Origin: Halieaceae bacterium
GTDB lineage: Bacteria; Pseudomonadota; Gammaproteobacteria; Pseudomonadales; Halieaceae
Length of the DNA stretch: 35,750 nt
Direction: 5' to 3'
Assembly: GCA_029247075.1 (NCBI GenBank)
Contig: JAQWLX010000055.1
Coordinates: forward strand, 1 to 35,750
The position numbers and the translations under genes are program-made. The notes under the pieces are model-generated. The model did not search any database, was not told where the DNA came from, and was given only the letters and a program-made list of their open reading frames with translations. Shown here in pieces: positions 7,427 through 18,420 of this stretch (position 1 is the first letter of the stretch; each line of letters opens with the position of its first letter).

Positions 7427-9081
7427 TTTTGACCTAGTTCTATCATTTCCTTCGCATTAGCGACGGCGCTTTCAGTAACTTTGGCTCCAGCGAGCATTCG
7501 CGCTATTTCCTCTATCTTTTCTGATTCACCAAGCTTGGTCATGGTAGCTTTAACTGAACCATTGTCTTCTAACTTTGAGGCAAATAAATGCGAATTTCCG
7601 AACGCGGCAACTTGTGGGAGGTGAGTAACACACAAAATCTGACAGCTCCTGGAGAGTTGCTTTAATAGGTTGCCTACTGTCTCAGCAACTGCACCGCCAA
7701 TTCCAGAATCTATCTCATCAAATATAATGCTAGGAATTGCTGCAGTATTTGCGCTGGCCACTTGAATTGCTAAGCTGATCCGAGATAATTCTCCACCAGA
7801 AGCAATTTTACCTAAAGGTTGTTCAGAGCTTCCTGGATTCGTAGAGACTAATAGTTCTACATCCTCAAGTCCTTTTGGGTGAGGATCGGGAGATCTTCTT
7901 TTATTTAACGCGACTACTAGTTTACACAGATGCATACCAAGAGAGCTAAGAAGCGCATGTGTTTTGGTCTCAAGGTCTGTGGCTGCAGAATGACGCTTTT
8001 TTGAAAGTCTTGTCGCGAGTTCCTTATATTCTGATTCGAGAGCCTTTAACTGTTCGTCTAGTAAAGGTAGTTTTCCTCTGCCTTCTTCAAGCTCGTTAAG
8101 TTGGGATTTGATCTGTGCGTGGAAAGTACTTATTTCTTCAGGAAAAATACGATGCTTCCTTGCAATTTCATATATTTTTTCCAGCCGAGTTTCTATCTCT
8201 ACCTGTTTTGAAGGGTTTACTTCAACTTCTTCAATGTATGACTTAATGTCCAGAATTGCTTCGTTGAGTGAAATTCTCGCGCTATCAATTAGTTCTCTCG
8301 CATTATCAAGATTTGATTGGTCATAGATCTTTGAGCCCATCAGAGACAGCGCCTTAGTTGCAGTATTTTCACTTTTTTCGATCAGGGAGATGGATTCGTG
8401 TCCCGATTCTAATATTTGAACTGCATTTGCGAATCGCTTTGCATCTGCTTCCAAGAGTTTTAACTCACCTTCGGCTAACTGGAGTAAATCAAGTTCATTT
8501 ACTTGATATGTTAGCAGTTGGATACTAGACGCCAGTTCATCGTCAGCACCCACTAGTATATCTCTTTCTTTTTTTAGTCGAAGCCAGTCAGATGCTGTCT
8601 CTTCTACTTTGCGTGCGAGTTCATTATTTTCGCTGAAGTTATCTAAAAGACCACGCTGTACTTCCTTTCTTAAAAGAGATTGATGGGCATGCTGGCTATG
8701 GACGTCAATTAGTAAAGAACCGAGTTCGCTGCAGTCCTTCAGAGTGCTTGGACTGCCATTAATATATGCTCTGGAGCGACCTTCACGTGTTATTACCCTT
8801 CTAAGCATGCAGTCGGTGCCAGAGCCAAGATCTCGATTCTCTAGCCATCTTTTTGCTTCGAGAATCTCTTTTACAGAGAATGTGGCATTAATTTCTGCTT
8901 TTTCACAATTAGGTCTTACCGCCGAGGCATCTGCGCGATCACCCAAGCATAGTCCTAGTGCATCTAAGGCTATTGATTTACCGGCACCGGTTTCACCGGT
9001 GATAACTGTAAGCCCTCTTGATATATCGATTTCGAGTTTATCGACGATGGTGTAGTTGCTAATAACTAGGTCTGTCAACAT
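7423..9081 (-). CDS. recN: DNA repair protein RecN
   Basis: MLTDLVISNYTIVDKLEIDISRGLTVITGETGAGKSIALDALGLCLGDRAD; ASGGELSRISLAIQV; FDEIDSGIGG. ORF track start at 9090. Confidence 0.96.
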   Translation of the reverse strand: MLTDLVISNYTIVDKLEIDISRGLTVITGETGAGKSIALDALGLCLGDRADASAVRPNCEKAEINATFSVKEILEAKRWLENRDLGSGTDCMLRRVITREGRSRAYINGSPSTLKDCSELGSLLIDVHSQHAHQSLLRKEVQRGLLDNFSENNELARKVEETASDWLRLKKERDILVGADDELASSIQLLTYQVNELDLLQLAEGELKLLEADAKRFANAVQILESGHESISLIEKSENTATKALSLMGSKIYDQSNLDNARELIDSARISLNEAILDIKSYIEEVEVNPSKQVEIETRLEKIYEIARKHRIFPEEISTFHAQIKSQLNELEEGRGKLPLLDEQLKALESEYKELATRLSKKRHSAATDLETKTHALLSSLGMHLCKLVVALNKRRSPDPHPKGLEDVELLVSTNPGSSEQPLGKIASGGELSRISLAIQVASANTAAIPSIIFDEIDSGIGGAVAETVGNLLKQLSRSCQILCVTHLPQVAAFGNSHLFASKLEDNGSVKATMTKLGESEKIEEIARMLAGAKVTESAVANAKEMIELGQN

Positions 9082-9197
9082 TGTGATCACTTATTTCCTA
9101 AAGGGCATGTGAACATTGTTTAGTGAATAAAATAGCGTCTAAAGCATAGACCGGCTTTTCTATCTTCTGACACTATGGTAAAACATAGTCGAGAACA

Positions 9198-10247
9198 ATG
9201 GTTAAAATTATGTCGAATGTAGATATTCCAGACAGGTCACTGGTATTACTTAAGACGCTTGTTGAACGTTTCATTAGCGAAGGTACCCCTGTAGGGTCGG
9301 CTAAGCTCCGAGAGGTGTCGGGGCTTTCCTTAAGCCCGGCAACAATACGGAATGTAATGTCAGATCTTGAAGAGCGAGGGTATTTACATTCTCCCCATAC
9401 CTCAGCAGGTCGAATTCCTACTTCGCTTGGCTATCGGCTTTTTGTTGATAGCTTGTTAAAGATCCGTCCGTTAGATGAGGAGGCGGTTAGCAGTATTCGT
9501 TCAGAGTTAAATCCTGACAAAACTGCTGCCGAGTTGGTTCAATCTGCCTCGGCCGCTTTGGCTACTATTACCTCTCAGGCGGGAGTGGTTACGGTGCCTC
9601 GGCGAGAAACCAATCAGCTTAGACAGATAGAATTCTTGCCTCTTTCAGACTCCAGGGTGCTCGTAATCTTGGTGATAAACGAGAAAGAAGTGCAAAATCG
9701 TATTATTCATACTCAGCGCACTTATACCGAAGATGAGCTTAGGACGGCTGCCGAGATGGTAAATCATAGATACTCCGGTTCCCTTTTATCTGAAGTAAAG
9801 TCCCGCATTCTCTCCGAAATGGAAGAAACTAAAAATTATATTGATGACTATCTATCATCTGCTTTGGAGCTAGCCAGTCAGGCGCTTAATCAGGAGACCG
9901 CTTCTGATGATGATTATATTGTTGCCGGAGAAGCTCAGCTAATGGGCAATGCTAGTATCGAAGAAATGGCTAATTTAAGAGAGTTGTTTGATTCTTTTGG
10001 AAAAAAAAGAGATCTTTTGCATTTACTAGAAAGATGTTCTCAAGCAGAGGGCGTCCAGATTTTTATTGGAGAAGAGGCGGGATACGATGTTTTCGGTGAT
10101 TATAGCGTCGTCACCGCTCCTTATAGTGACGGGGTTCATACAGTCGGTGTGTTGGGTGTGATTGGACCAACGAGGATGGCCTACGAGCGAGTAATTCCTA
10201 TTGTAGATGTGACAGCTAGGATGCTAAGTACAGCACTTTCAATTTAA
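9198..10247 (+). CDS. hrcA: Heat-inducible transcription repressor HrcA
   Basis: LLKTLVERFISEGTPVGSAKLREVSGLSLSPATIRNVMSDLEERGYLHSPHTSAGRIPTSLGYRLFVDSLL. Confidence 0.96.
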   Translation: MVKIMSNVDIPDRSLVLLKTLVERFISEGTPVGSAKLREVSGLSLSPATIRNVMSDLEERGYLHSPHTSAGRIPTSLGYRLFVDSLLKIRPLDEEAVSSIRSELNPDKTAAELVQSASAALATITSQAGVVTVPRRETNQLRQIEFLPLSDSRVLVILVINEKEVQNRIIHTQRTYTEDELRTAAEMVNHRYSGSLLSEVKSRILSEMEETKNYIDDYLSSALELASQALNQETASDDDYIVAGEAQLMGNASIEEMANLRELFDSFGKKRDLLHLLERCSQAEGVQIFIGEEAGYDVFGDYSVVTAPYSDGVHTVGVLGVIGPTRMAYERVIPIVDVTARMLSTALSI

Positions 10248-10257
10248 AGCCACAGAG

Positions 10258-10273
10258 ACGAAATATTTTTCGT
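10258..10273 (+). terminator. Weak hairpin/terminator-like element after hrcA
   Basis: ACGAAA-tatt-TTTCGT followed by TTTAT. Confidence 0.4.
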
Positions 10274-10279
10274 TTTATA

Positions 10280-10307
10280 CTTGATTTCCCTCTTTCTTGC
10301 CCTTATT
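10280..10307 (+). promoter_or_regulatory. Putative sigma-32-like promoter upstream of grpE
   Basis: CTTGATT-N13-CCCTTATT versus heat-shock consensus CTTGAAA-N11-14-CCCCATNT. Confidence 0.35.
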
Positions 10308-10365
10308 GACTGTCTCAGGAAAGTTTTTCTTTCAATGGTGATTAATTTAGGTCGCCACTAATCGT

Positions 10366-11007
10366 TTGAGAGTGATGCTGGTGAAAAATAAAGAAGAAGT
10401 AAGCGAAGAAGAAAAGAGCGCAGAGGAGCCAAAATCTGAATCAGTAGATGATGATTCTATAAAGGATGACCCTCTAAAGGAGGATCCTCCAAATGAAATT
10501 GTAGATTCAGAAGAAAGTTCCGAAAAATCTGAAGAAGAAATTGCGGTTGATTCTCTTTCTGAGTTAGAGGTGCAGCTCGAAGAAATGAGAGATCAGGTTC
10601 TGCGTCATCAGGCTGAGGTGCAGAATGTGAAGCGGCGAGCCGAGCAAGACGTTGAAAAGGCCCGTAAGTATGCATTAGAAAGATTCTGCAATGAACTGCT
10701 TCCAATAGTTGATAGTTTAGAAATGGCTATCCTGTCGGCATCTCCAGATCAGGAAGAGTCTGAATCGATTTTGAAAGGGATTAAGTTGACGTTAAAAATG
10801 TTTGTTGACACGTTAGCTAAGTTTAATCTTGAGCAAATTGATCCAGAGGGAGAGCCATTTGATCCAAAATTACATCAAGCTGTGAGTATGGTTGAAAATA
10901 ACGAGGTAGAGCCGAATACAGTGCTATCTGTGATGCAGCGCGGTTATGTTTTAAGTGGGCGTTTAATTCGCCCTGCGATGGTTGTGGTGAGTAAGGCTTC
11001 AGAATAG
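10366..11007 (+). CDS. grpE: Nucleotide exchange factor GrpE
   Basis: Acidic N-terminus, [47 protein letters not shown]...[26 protein letters not shown] C-terminus. ATG at 10375 is an alternative start. Confidence 0.96.
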   Translation: MRVMLVKNKEEVSEEEKSAEEPKSESVDDDSIKDDPLKEDPPNEIVDSEESSEKSEEEIAVDSLSELEVQLEEMRDQVLRHQAEVQNVKRRAEQDVEKARKYALERFCNELLPIVDSLEMAILSASPDQEESESILKGIKLTLKMFVDTLAKFNLEQIDPEGEPFDPKLHQAVSMVENNEVEPNTVLSVMQRGYVLSGRLIRPAMVVVSKASE

Positions 11008-11042
11008 TTAAAAAGCTTATTATCTAATTTTAGGCTCTTAGC

Positions 11043-11070
11043 CTTGAAAGTTATTTAATAGACCTTATAT
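11043..11070 (+). promoter_or_regulatory. Putative sigma-32-like promoter upstream of dnaK
   Basis: CTTGAAA-N13-CCTTATAT; exact -35 heat-shock consensus. Confidence 0.5.
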
Positions 11071-11132
11071 ATGCTAATTAGAATATAAAATGCACTGTCT
11101 TAACTAGAAGACGGTTACAGGAGAATTAACAA

Positions 11133-13052
11133 ATGGCCAAAATTATTGGAATTGATCTCGGTACCACTAATTCATGCGTATCAGTTTTGGATGGTGATAG
11201 TCCTCGAGTGATAGAGAATTCAGAGGGAGATCGCACTACCCCTTCAGTAGTCGCGTATAGCGATGAAGGAGAAATTCTCGTCGGTCAAAGTGCTAAGCGG
11301 CAGGCTGTTACAAACCCAACCAATACTCTATTTGCAGTTAAGCGATTGATAGGAAGAAAGTTTAAGGATGACGTGGTTCAGAAAGATATTTCTATGGTTC
11401 CTTACGGTATTGTTGAGGCAGACAATGGTGATGCCTGGGTTCAAGCCAAAGGTGAAAAGATGGCGCCGCCACAAGTTGCGGCAGAAGTTCTGAGAAAGAT
11501 GAAAAAAACTGCTGAGGAATTTCTTGGAGAGACTGTTTCAGAGGCTGTTATAACTGTTCCAGCCTACTTTAACGATAGTCAGCGACAGGCTACAAAAGAT
11601 GCAGGGAAAATAGCTGGACTTGAAGTCAAGAGAATAATTAATGAGCCTACAGCAGCTGCGCTTGCCTATGGCATGGATAAAGCCAAGGGAGATCACACTG
11701 TTGCGGTCTATGATCTAGGTGGAGGCACCTTCGATATATCCGTTATAGAAATTGCGGAAGTAGATGGTGAACATCAATTTGAAGTGCTCTCTACAAATGG
11801 AGACACTTTTTTAGGTGGAGAGGATTTTGATCTTAGGTTGATAGAATATTTGGCAGAAGAGTTTAAAAAGGAGAGCGGTATTGATTTGCACAGCGATCCT
11901 CTTGCTCTACAAAGACTGAAGGACGCCGCCGAAAAAGCTAAGATAGAACTATCAAGCGCCCAGCAAACTGAAGTTAATCTTCCTTATATAACAGCTGATG
12001 CGACAGGCCCAAAACATTTGGTAGTTAAGTTATCTAGAGCTAAGCTAGAATCTTTAGTAGAGGATTTGGTCAAAAGATCTATTGAACCGGTGAAGACTGC
12101 GTTAAAAGATGCAAGCCTTAGTCCGAGTGATATTGATGATGTGATTCTGGTGGGTGGCCAGACACGGATGCCTTTAGTGCAGAGTGCAGTGGCTAACTAT
12201 TTTGGTAAAGAGTCACGAAAAGATGTGAATCCTGATGAGGCGGTTGCAATGGGGGCTTCGATCCAAGGAGCTGTTTTATCTGGAGATGTTAAAGACGTTC
12301 TCTTACTAGATGTAACGCCACTCACCTTGGGGATTGAAACCATGGGTGGTGTAGCAACTCCATTAATCGAGAAAAACACTACTATTCCCACCAAGAAATC
12401 ACAAATATTTTCCACGGCAGAAGACAATCAGACCGCTGTTACGATTCATGTTGTCCAAGGTGAAAGAAAACAGGCTGGTGAGAATAAATCTTTGGGCCGC
12501 TTTGATCTTACCGACATTCCACCTTCTCCCAGGGGTATGCCGCAGATCGAAGTTGCTTTTGATTTAGATGCTAATGGTATCTTAAATGTTTCGGCGACCG
12601 ACAAGGCTACTGGGAAAGAACAGTCTATCCGAATTACCGCTTCGGGAGGGTTGAGTGATGATGAAATTGAAAAGATGGTCTCCGACGCTGAAGTAAATGC
12701 CGAGACGGATGCAAAATTTGAAGAGCTCATTGGAGCGAGGAATACATGTGATGGGCTTGTCCACGCAGCACGAAAAACCCTTGAAGAAGGGAAAGAGCAT
12801 GCGTCAGACGATGAAAAGAAAGCTATTGAGGTGGCTATTCAAGAAGCAGAAGATGCCCTAAAAGGTGGTGATAAGGAAGCGATCGATGGGGCGTCTGCAA
12901 AATTAACTGAAGCAACTAGCCCTGTGGCTCAGAAAATGTACACCGCTCAGGCAGCGGAACAAGCAGCACCAGAATCGACTGGTGAGGACGGATCTAGTAC
13001 AGATGACGCTGTTGATGCTGAATTTGAAGAAGTAAAAGAAGATAAAACCTAA
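11133..13052 (+). CDS. dnaK: Molecular chaperone DnaK (Hsp70)
   Basis: [21 protein letters not shown]...; full-length 639 aa; SD AGGAG upstream. Confidence 0.99.
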   Translation: MAKIIGIDLGTTNSCVSVLDGDSPRVIENSEGDRTTPSVVAYSDEGEILVGQSAKRQAVTNPTNTLFAVKRLIGRKFKDDVVQKDISMVPYGIVEADNGDAWVQAKGEKMAPPQVAAEVLRKMKKTAEEFLGETVSEAVITVPAYFNDSQRQATKDAGKIAGLEVKRIINEPTAAALAYGMDKAKGDHTVAVYDLGGGTFDISVIEIAEVDGEHQFEVLSTNGDTFLGGEDFDLRLIEYLAEEFKKESGIDLHSDPLALQRLKDAAEKAKIELSSAQQTEVNLPYITADATGPKHLVVKLSRAKLESLVEDLVKRSIEPVKTALKDASLSPSDIDDVILVGGQTRMPLVQSAVANYFGKESRKDVNPDEAVAMGASIQGAVLSGDVKDVLLLDVTPLTLGIETMGGVATPLIEKNTTIPTKKSQIFSTAEDNQTAVTIHVVQGERKQAGENKSLGRFDLTDIPPSPRGMPQIEVAFDLDANGILNVSATDKATGKEQSIRITASGGLSDDEIEKMVSDAEVNAETDAKFEELIGARNTCDGLVHAARKTLEEGKEHASDDEKKAIEVAIQEAEDALKGGDKEAIDGASAKLTEATSPVAQKMYTAQAAEQAAPESTGEDGSSTDDAVDAEFEEVKEDKT

Positions 13053-13067
13053 AGAAGTCCTTGGGTT

Positions 13068-13117
13068 CACGTGATAACGTGTCATTCTAGCCGCGCAATG
13101 CCTATGCATTCGCGGCT
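13068..13117 (+). other. Tandem hairpins in the dnaK-dnaJ intergenic region
   Basis: CACGT-gata-ACGTG at 13068-13081 and AGCCGCG-cAATGCctatGCATT-CGCGGCT at 13089-13117. Confidence 0.6.
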
Positions 13118-13156
13118 TTCGCGTATACTAAAACAAAATTTACGATACGGTTAATT

Positions 13157-14284
13157 ATGTCAAAACGTGATTATTATGAGGTGCTCGGGGTTGATAAAAA
13201 TGCCAATGAAGCCGATATAAAAAAAGCTTATCGCAGGGTGGCTATGAAATATCATCCAGACCGTAATCCGGATGATCCTCAGGCGGATGCAAAGTTCAAA
13301 GAGGCCAGTGAGGCTTATGAAATTTTGGCTACCCAAGAAAAGCGTGCAGCTTATGACCAGTTTGGCCATGCTGGCGTTGATCCAAGTATGGGTGGTGGAG
13401 CAGGCGGTTTTGGAGGTGGAAGTTTTAGTGATATTTTCGGAGACGTATTTGGAGACATATTTGGTGGCGGTGGAAATAGAGAAGGCCCTCAGCGTGGCTC
13501 CGATCTTCGATATACATTAGATATTTCCCTTGAAGATGCCGTTAAAGGCGCTACAGTAGAAATTCGTGTTCCTTCTCTAAGTTCTTGTGATCTTTGTGGA
13601 GGTTCGGGTGCGAAGAAAGGCAGCCAACCTACCACATGTGGCACTTGCGGTGGTGCTGGACAGGTTCGGATGCAACAGGGCTTTTTTCAGGTCCAACAAA
13701 CGTGCCCTAATTGTCGTGGCCGGGGCAAAACAATTTCAAATCCATGCTCTACCTGTCGGGGTCAGGGTCGGGTAGAGAAAAGTAAAACTTTATCGGTCAA
13801 GGTTCCTCCTGGAGTGGATACTGGTGATCGAATACGACTGTCAGGGGAAGGAGAAGCTGGGCCGGAAAGTGGGCCTGCTGGTGATTTATTCGTTCAAATG
13901 TCAGTTAAGGAACATCCGCTATTTGAGCGAGATGGTAAGCATCTCTATTGCGAAGTGCCTATTAGTTTTGCAGATGCAGCGTTAGGGGGTGAGCTAGAAG
14001 TGCCCACCCTTGATGGCCGTGTTAAGTTAAAAATTCCTTCAGAAACTCAGACTGGAAAGTTATTTCGTCTGAGGGGCAAGGGAGTAAAGCCCGTTCGAGG
14101 AGGAGGTACTGGAGACCTCTTATGCAGATCGGTAGTAGAAACGCCGATCAATTTATCAAAACGACAGCAGGAGATTTTAGAGGAATTAAAGATCTCTCTG
14201 GGAGAAGGTGGAAAAAAACAATCTCCTCGGCAAACAAATTGGTTTGAAGGTGTGAAACGTTTTTTTGATGACATGACCACATGA
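13157..14284 (+). CDS. dnaJ: Molecular chaperone DnaJ
   Basis: [42 protein letters not shown]-rich region; four CxxCxGxG zinc-binding repeats. Confidence 0.99.
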   Translation: MSKRDYYEVLGVDKNANEADIKKAYRRVAMKYHPDRNPDDPQADAKFKEASEAYEILATQEKRAAYDQFGHAGVDPSMGGGAGGFGGGSFSDIFGDVFGDIFGGGGNREGPQRGSDLRYTLDISLEDAVKGATVEIRVPSLSSCDLCGGSGAKKGSQPTTCGTCGGAGQVRMQQGFFQVQQTCPNCRGRGKTISNPCSTCRGQGRVEKSKTLSVKVPPGVDTGDRIRLSGEGEAGPESGPAGDLFVQMSVKEHPLFERDGKHLYCEVPISFADAALGGELEVPTLDGRVKLKIPSETQTGKLFRLRGKGVKPVRGGGTGDLLCRSVVETPINLSKRQQEILEELKISLGEGGKKQSPRQTNWFEGVKRFFDDMTT

Positions 14285-15102
14285 AAAATAGAATAGCTAT
14301 ATCAGGAGCAGGGGGGAAAATGGGCTGCGCGCTCTTAAATAGTATAGCGCGTTTGGATTGGTGTGAATTGGTTGCAGCGATTGAATCTCCGGATAGTAAT
14401 CTTATTGGTCTCGATGCTGGCGAGTTATTAAAAAATCGTAATTTTGGCGTAACTATCCAAGATTCACTGGATCAGGCGGCTGAAAAAATTGATGTCTTAA
14501 TTGATTTTAGTGCGCCAGAAGCGACGTTGAATAATATCGAGTTTTGTTCCAGTCATTCAATACCTATTGTAATCGGCACAACGGGATTTGCCAGTTCAGA
14601 TGAAGAGCTAATCGATGTTGCGTCAAAAATTATCCCTATTTGCTGTTCTGCTAATTATAGTGCTGGGATAAATCTTTGTTTCGAATTAATAGAAAGAGCT
14701 ACTGAAGTTCTGGGTAAGGATGCAGATGTGGAGATAATAGAATCGCATCATAGAGGGAAAATTGACGCTCCCTCAGGGACAGCATTAGCCATGGGAGAAG
14801 CTATTGCAGCTGGCTTGGGTAGAGATCTATCTGATGTGGGTGAATATGGTCGTGTTGGGGATGTAGGTCCTCGAGATAGAGAGTCTATAGGCTTTTCGGT
14901 GGTTCGCGCCGGAAATATAATAGGTGAACATACGGTAATGTTTGCGGTGGATGGAGAAATTTTAGAGATCACTCACAAGGCAAGCGACAGAGAAGCATTT
15001 TGTGCTGGTGCACTTAGGGCAGCACGGTGGTTAATTGGCCGCGCGCCTTCTCTATATAGTATGCGTGATGTTATAGCGAATTCAGATGGGACACCTCAAT
15101 AA
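14281..15102 (+). CDS. dapB: 4-hydroxy-tetrahydrodipicolinate reductase
   Basis: [41 protein letters not shown]; overlaps the dnaJ stop by 4 nt. Confidence 0.97.
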   Translation: MKNRIAISGAGGKMGCALLNSIARLDWCELVAAIESPDSNLIGLDAGELLKNRNFGVTIQDSLDQAAEKIDVLIDFSAPEATLNNIEFCSSHSIPIVIGTTGFASSDEELIDVASKIIPICCSANYSAGINLCFELIERATEVLGKDADVEIIESHHRGKIDAPSGTALAMGEAIAAGLGRDLSDVGEYGRVGDVGPRDRESIGFSVVRAGNIIGEHTVMFAVDGEILEITHKASDREAFCAGALRAARWLIGRAPSLYSMRDVIANSDGTPQ

Positions 15103-15968
15103 TGGATGAAGTAAGACCTGATGTAGTTGTTGATATAGACGAGAATAACGCCTCCCAGCTACTTATAGAGGAATCGCATAATAGATTAGTGGTTGTAGAT
15201 TTTTGGGCCGAGTGGTGTGAACCATGTAAAACGCTCATGCCAATTTTGGAAAAAATTGCAGCAGAATATGAAGGTGCTTTTCTACTTGCCAGAGTGAATG
15301 CTGATGACCAGCAAATGATAGCGCAACAGTTTGGAGTGCGTAGTCTTCCGACAGTAATGCTAATTCTAGAAGGGAAGCCAGTGGATGGGTTTGCAGGTGC
15401 TCAGTCTGAAAGTGTTGTGAGACAGCTTTTGGAAAAACATCTACCACCCCCATGGGAAAGTCTGCTTCTGGAGGCGCGTAGTGTCGCAGAAAGCGATGAC
15501 AGTACAAAAGCGATTTCTCTCTATCGTCAAGTTTGGGAAACTTCTGAACAAGCAATTAAAGTAGGTATCGAATACGCCCAAGTTTTAGTGGACTGTATGC
15601 GTTTGGATGACGCTGAGAATGTTTTAGAAACAGTACCGAAAATTGATCAGGATGCATCTTATGATCAGGTTTTTGCGCAAATAAAGATTAAAAGAGAGGC
15701 AAGTCGATCCCCTGAGTTAGAGGCTCTAGAGCAGGATCTTGAAAAGGATCCGCAAAATAATGAAGTTAAAGTTAAATTGGCCGTTCAGTATACGGGGGTA
15801 GGTCAGTATCGAGAAGCGTTGGAGTTACTCATGGCTGTACTTGAGAAAGATATTAATCATGATGATGGAACTACAAAGAAAATGCTGCTCGATACAATTA
15901 CGAGTCTCGGAAAAGCTGACCCACTAGCTGCGGAATTTCAAAGGAAATTATTTAGCTTATTATATTGA
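15102..15968 (+). CDS. cnoX: Thioredoxin-domain/TPR co-chaperone (CnoX/YbbN-like)
   Basis: VVDFWAEWCEPCKTLMPILEKIAAEYEGAFLLARVNADDQQMIAQQFGVRSLPTVMLI followed by a TPR-like C-terminal half. Confidence 0.85.
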   Translation: MDEVRPDVVVDIDENNASQLLIEESHNRLVVVDFWAEWCEPCKTLMPILEKIAAEYEGAFLLARVNADDQQMIAQQFGVRSLPTVMLILEGKPVDGFAGAQSESVVRQLLEKHLPPPWESLLLEARSVAESDDSTKAISLYRQVWETSEQAIKVGIEYAQVLVDCMRLDDAENVLETVPKIDQDASYDQVFAQIKIKREASRSPELEALEQDLEKDPQNNEVKVKLAVQYTGVGQYREALELLMAVLEKDINHDDGTTKKMLLDTITSLGKADPLAAEFQRKLFSLLY

Positions 15969-16032
15969 ATAGAGAGTTCTACGTTTTTATAGGCGACATT
16001 TGGATAGACAAGTTTTATGAAGGAGTTTTGGT

Positions 16033-17214
16033 ATGGACACATCTTTTTCGGAAGCTGATCTTCTGTTTCGTGATGAGGTTAAGAATTTCTTTTCATCTGC
16101 TTATGATGCAAGTTTACAGAAACAATTTGAGAGTTTTAATACATATAAGGACGCCGTTATAGAATGGCAAAAGAGATTATATAAGCAGGGGTGGATAGCA
16201 CCAAATTGGCCAGTTAAATATGGCGGAACTGGGTGGAGCAGCACTCAAAAGTTCATATTTGAAGATGAGAGAGCTTCGGCGGGCATTAGAGAAGTGATGC
16301 CATTTGGTTTAGGCATGGTTGGTCCAGTTATTTATACATTTGGCAATGAAAAGCAAAAAGAACACTTTCTGCCAAGAATTTTGAAAAGTGAAGATTGGTG
16401 GTGTCAGGGTTATTCTGAACCAGGGTCAGGCTCTGATCTTGCTTCGCTCAAGACTAGAGCGGAAGATGATGGTGATCACTACGTAGTCAATGGCTCTAAA
16501 ATTTGGACTAGCTTTGCTCAATATGCGGATTGGATTTTTTGTTTGGTAAGAACAAGTACTGAAGGGAAAAAACAAGCTGGCATTAGTTTTCTTTTAATAG
16601 ATATGAGAACAGATGGGATTAAGGTTAATCCAATTATCTCTATTGATAATCACCATAGCTTAAACGAAGTAGAATTTGTTGACGTTCGCGTACCGAAAGA
16701 AAACCTTATTGGCGAGGAAAATAAAGGGTGGACCTATGCTAAGTCTTTATTAGCTCACGAACGCACCGGTATTGCCGGCGTTGCTGATACCAAAAGGGCG
16801 CTCTTCAATGCTCAAGAATTAGCAAGAAGAGAAATTAATGGAGGCAAGGCTTTGCTTGAAAACCCTTTATTTCAAAAACGACTTTCAGATATTGAGATTG
16901 AACTTTTAGCTCTTGAGTTTACTGAATTGCGTGTACTTGCCTCAGTGGCGTCAGGTGGCGCGCCGGGGGCCGAATCATCTTTGCTGAAGATTAAGGGAAC
17001 AGAGATGCAGCAAGCGGTGCAGGAAATAATGATGGAGATCGCCGCACATTACCAAGGTGTTTTGGATACAGAACATTCTTCTGAAGTTATCGGGCATGAG
17101 TTTGGAAGTTCTGCTCGAAGAGCTTATCTCTATGGAAGAGCAGCTACTATTTATGGTGGATCTAACGAGATTCAGAAAAATGTGATTGCAAAAGCAGTGC
17201 TTGGTTTGGAATAA
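16033..17214 (+). CDS. Acyl-CoA dehydrogenase (pimeloyl-CoA dehydrogenase large subunit-like)
   Basis: WCQGYSEPGSGSDLASLKTRAEDDGDHYVVNGSKIWTSFAQYADW; AATIYGGSNEIQKNVIAKAVLGLE. Confidence 0.92.
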   Translation: MDTSFSEADLLFRDEVKNFFSSAYDASLQKQFESFNTYKDAVIEWQKRLYKQGWIAPNWPVKYGGTGWSSTQKFIFEDERASAGIREVMPFGLGMVGPVIYTFGNEKQKEHFLPRILKSEDWWCQGYSEPGSGSDLASLKTRAEDDGDHYVVNGSKIWTSFAQYADWIFCLVRTSTEGKKQAGISFLLIDMRTDGIKVNPIISIDNHHSLNEVEFVDVRVPKENLIGEENKGWTYAKSLLAHERTGIAGVADTKRALFNAQELARREINGGKALLENPLFQKRLSDIEIELLALEFTELRVLASVASGGAPGAESSLLKIKGTEMQQAVQEIMMEIAAHYQGVLDTEHSSEVIGHEFGSSARRAYLYGRAATIYGGSNEIQKNVIAKAVLGLE

Positions 17215-17228
17215 GAGGTAAACCTGAA

Positions 17229-18380
17229 ATGAACTTTGATTTTACAGAAGAACAAGTAATGCTGCGAGAATCCATAACTCGTTTCATTCAAGAGGATTAT
17301 AAGTTTGACGAGCGAAGAAGAATTTCTAAATCTTCATCAGGTATAGACAAGGAAGTATGGAAAACTTTTGCTCAATTGGGTTGGCTTTCAATCCCCTTCT
17401 CTGAGAACTCTGGAGGATTTGGAGGAGGACCTGTCGACGTATCAGTTATTATGGAGGAGTTTGGAAAAGGCTTGGTTCTCGAACCCTATTTACCCACTGT
17501 GCTGCTATTTGGTGGTTTGATAAATAGCGCAGGTAATGAAGAGCAGTGTTCTGATTTATTACCCAAGATTATAGAAGGAGATTTGTTTGGTGCTTTCGCT
17601 TATCTGGAAAGACAAAGTCGATATGAACTGACTGATGTGATGACAAAAGTCGAATCTCATTCTGAAGGTTTTATTCTAGATGGCGAGAAGGTAGTTGTTT
17701 TGAATGGACTAAATGCTTCGAAACTTATCGTCTCTGCTCGCACTAGTGGAGATCAATTTGACAGAGAAGGTATCTCATTGTTTTTGGTCTCTGCCGATGC
17801 TGATGGAGTTGATCGTGTGTCCTATCAAATGATGGATGGTCAAATGGTCTCTAACTTCAGGTTTAATAATGTTTCTTTGGGGACTAACTCCTTAATTGGT
17901 TCTCTCGGAGAGGGTTCAGAATTGATCGAACGCGTTGTAAGAGAGGCAACAGTAGCAATTTCTGCCGAAGCCCTCGGAATTATGGGGGAATTAAATCGCA
18001 AAACGCTAGAATATTCTAAGACTAGAAAGCAATTTGGATCTGCAATAGGCTCCTTTCAGGTTTTGCAACATCGTATGGTCGATACTTTTATGGCGTATGA
18101 ACAAGTTAAATCGCTACTTTATAGAGCAGTATGCGGTCTTGCTGAGGATTCTGATGACATGGAATGTATAGTCCACGCACTAAAAGCTTTAGTAGGCAAG
18201 ATGGGTAAGCAGATTTTTGGTGAAGCAATTCAGATACATGGTGGAATGGGTATCACCGATGAGCTTGATATAGGACATTACGCTAAGCGATTGATGATGA
18301 TCAATACAACGTTTGGAGGAGAAGATTATCATCAAGAGAAATTTAATAATTTGCGCTATGACTATCATTCCTTAGCGTAG
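17229..18380 (+). CDS. Acyl-CoA dehydrogenase (pimeloyl-CoA dehydrogenase small subunit-like)
   Basis: MNFDFTEEQVMLRESITRFIQEDYKFDERRRI..LGWLSIPFSENSGGFGGGPVDVSVIMEEFGKGLVLEPYLPTV; HGGMGITDELDIGHYAKRL. Confidence 0.92.
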   Translation: MNFDFTEEQVMLRESITRFIQEDYKFDERRRISKSSSGIDKEVWKTFAQLGWLSIPFSENSGGFGGGPVDVSVIMEEFGKGLVLEPYLPTVLLFGGLINSAGNEEQCSDLLPKIIEGDLFGAFAYLERQSRYELTDVMTKVESHSEGFILDGEKVVVLNGLNASKLIVSARTSGDQFDREGISLFLVSADADGVDRVSYQMMDGQMVSNFRFNNVSLGTNSLIGSLGEGSELIERVVREATVAISAEALGIMGELNRKTLEYSKTRKQFGSAIGSFQVLQHRMVDTFMAYEQVKSLLYRAVCGLAEDSDDMECIVHALKALVGKMGKQIFGEAIQIHGGMGITDELDIGHYAKRLMMINTTFGGEDYHQEKFNNLRYDYHSLA

Positions 18381-18420
18381 CGAAAGCTATTGATTGCAGA
18401 CAATTAATGAGGAGATTAAT

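Noticed and set aside
9091-11132. CIRCE (HrcA) operator
   Set aside because: No sequence close to TTAGCACTC-N9-GAGTGCTAA before hrcA, grpE or dnaK; GCCACT...AGTGAT near 10355 matches only a few bases and has wrong spacing.
12197-12800. Three minus ORFs within dnaK
   Set aside because: Antisense shadow ORFs of a highly conserved coding gene.
15965-16162. 65-aa plus ORF before the first acyl-CoA dehydrogenase
   Set aside because: Largely overlaps the acyl-CoA dehydrogenase gene in another frame; not protein-like.
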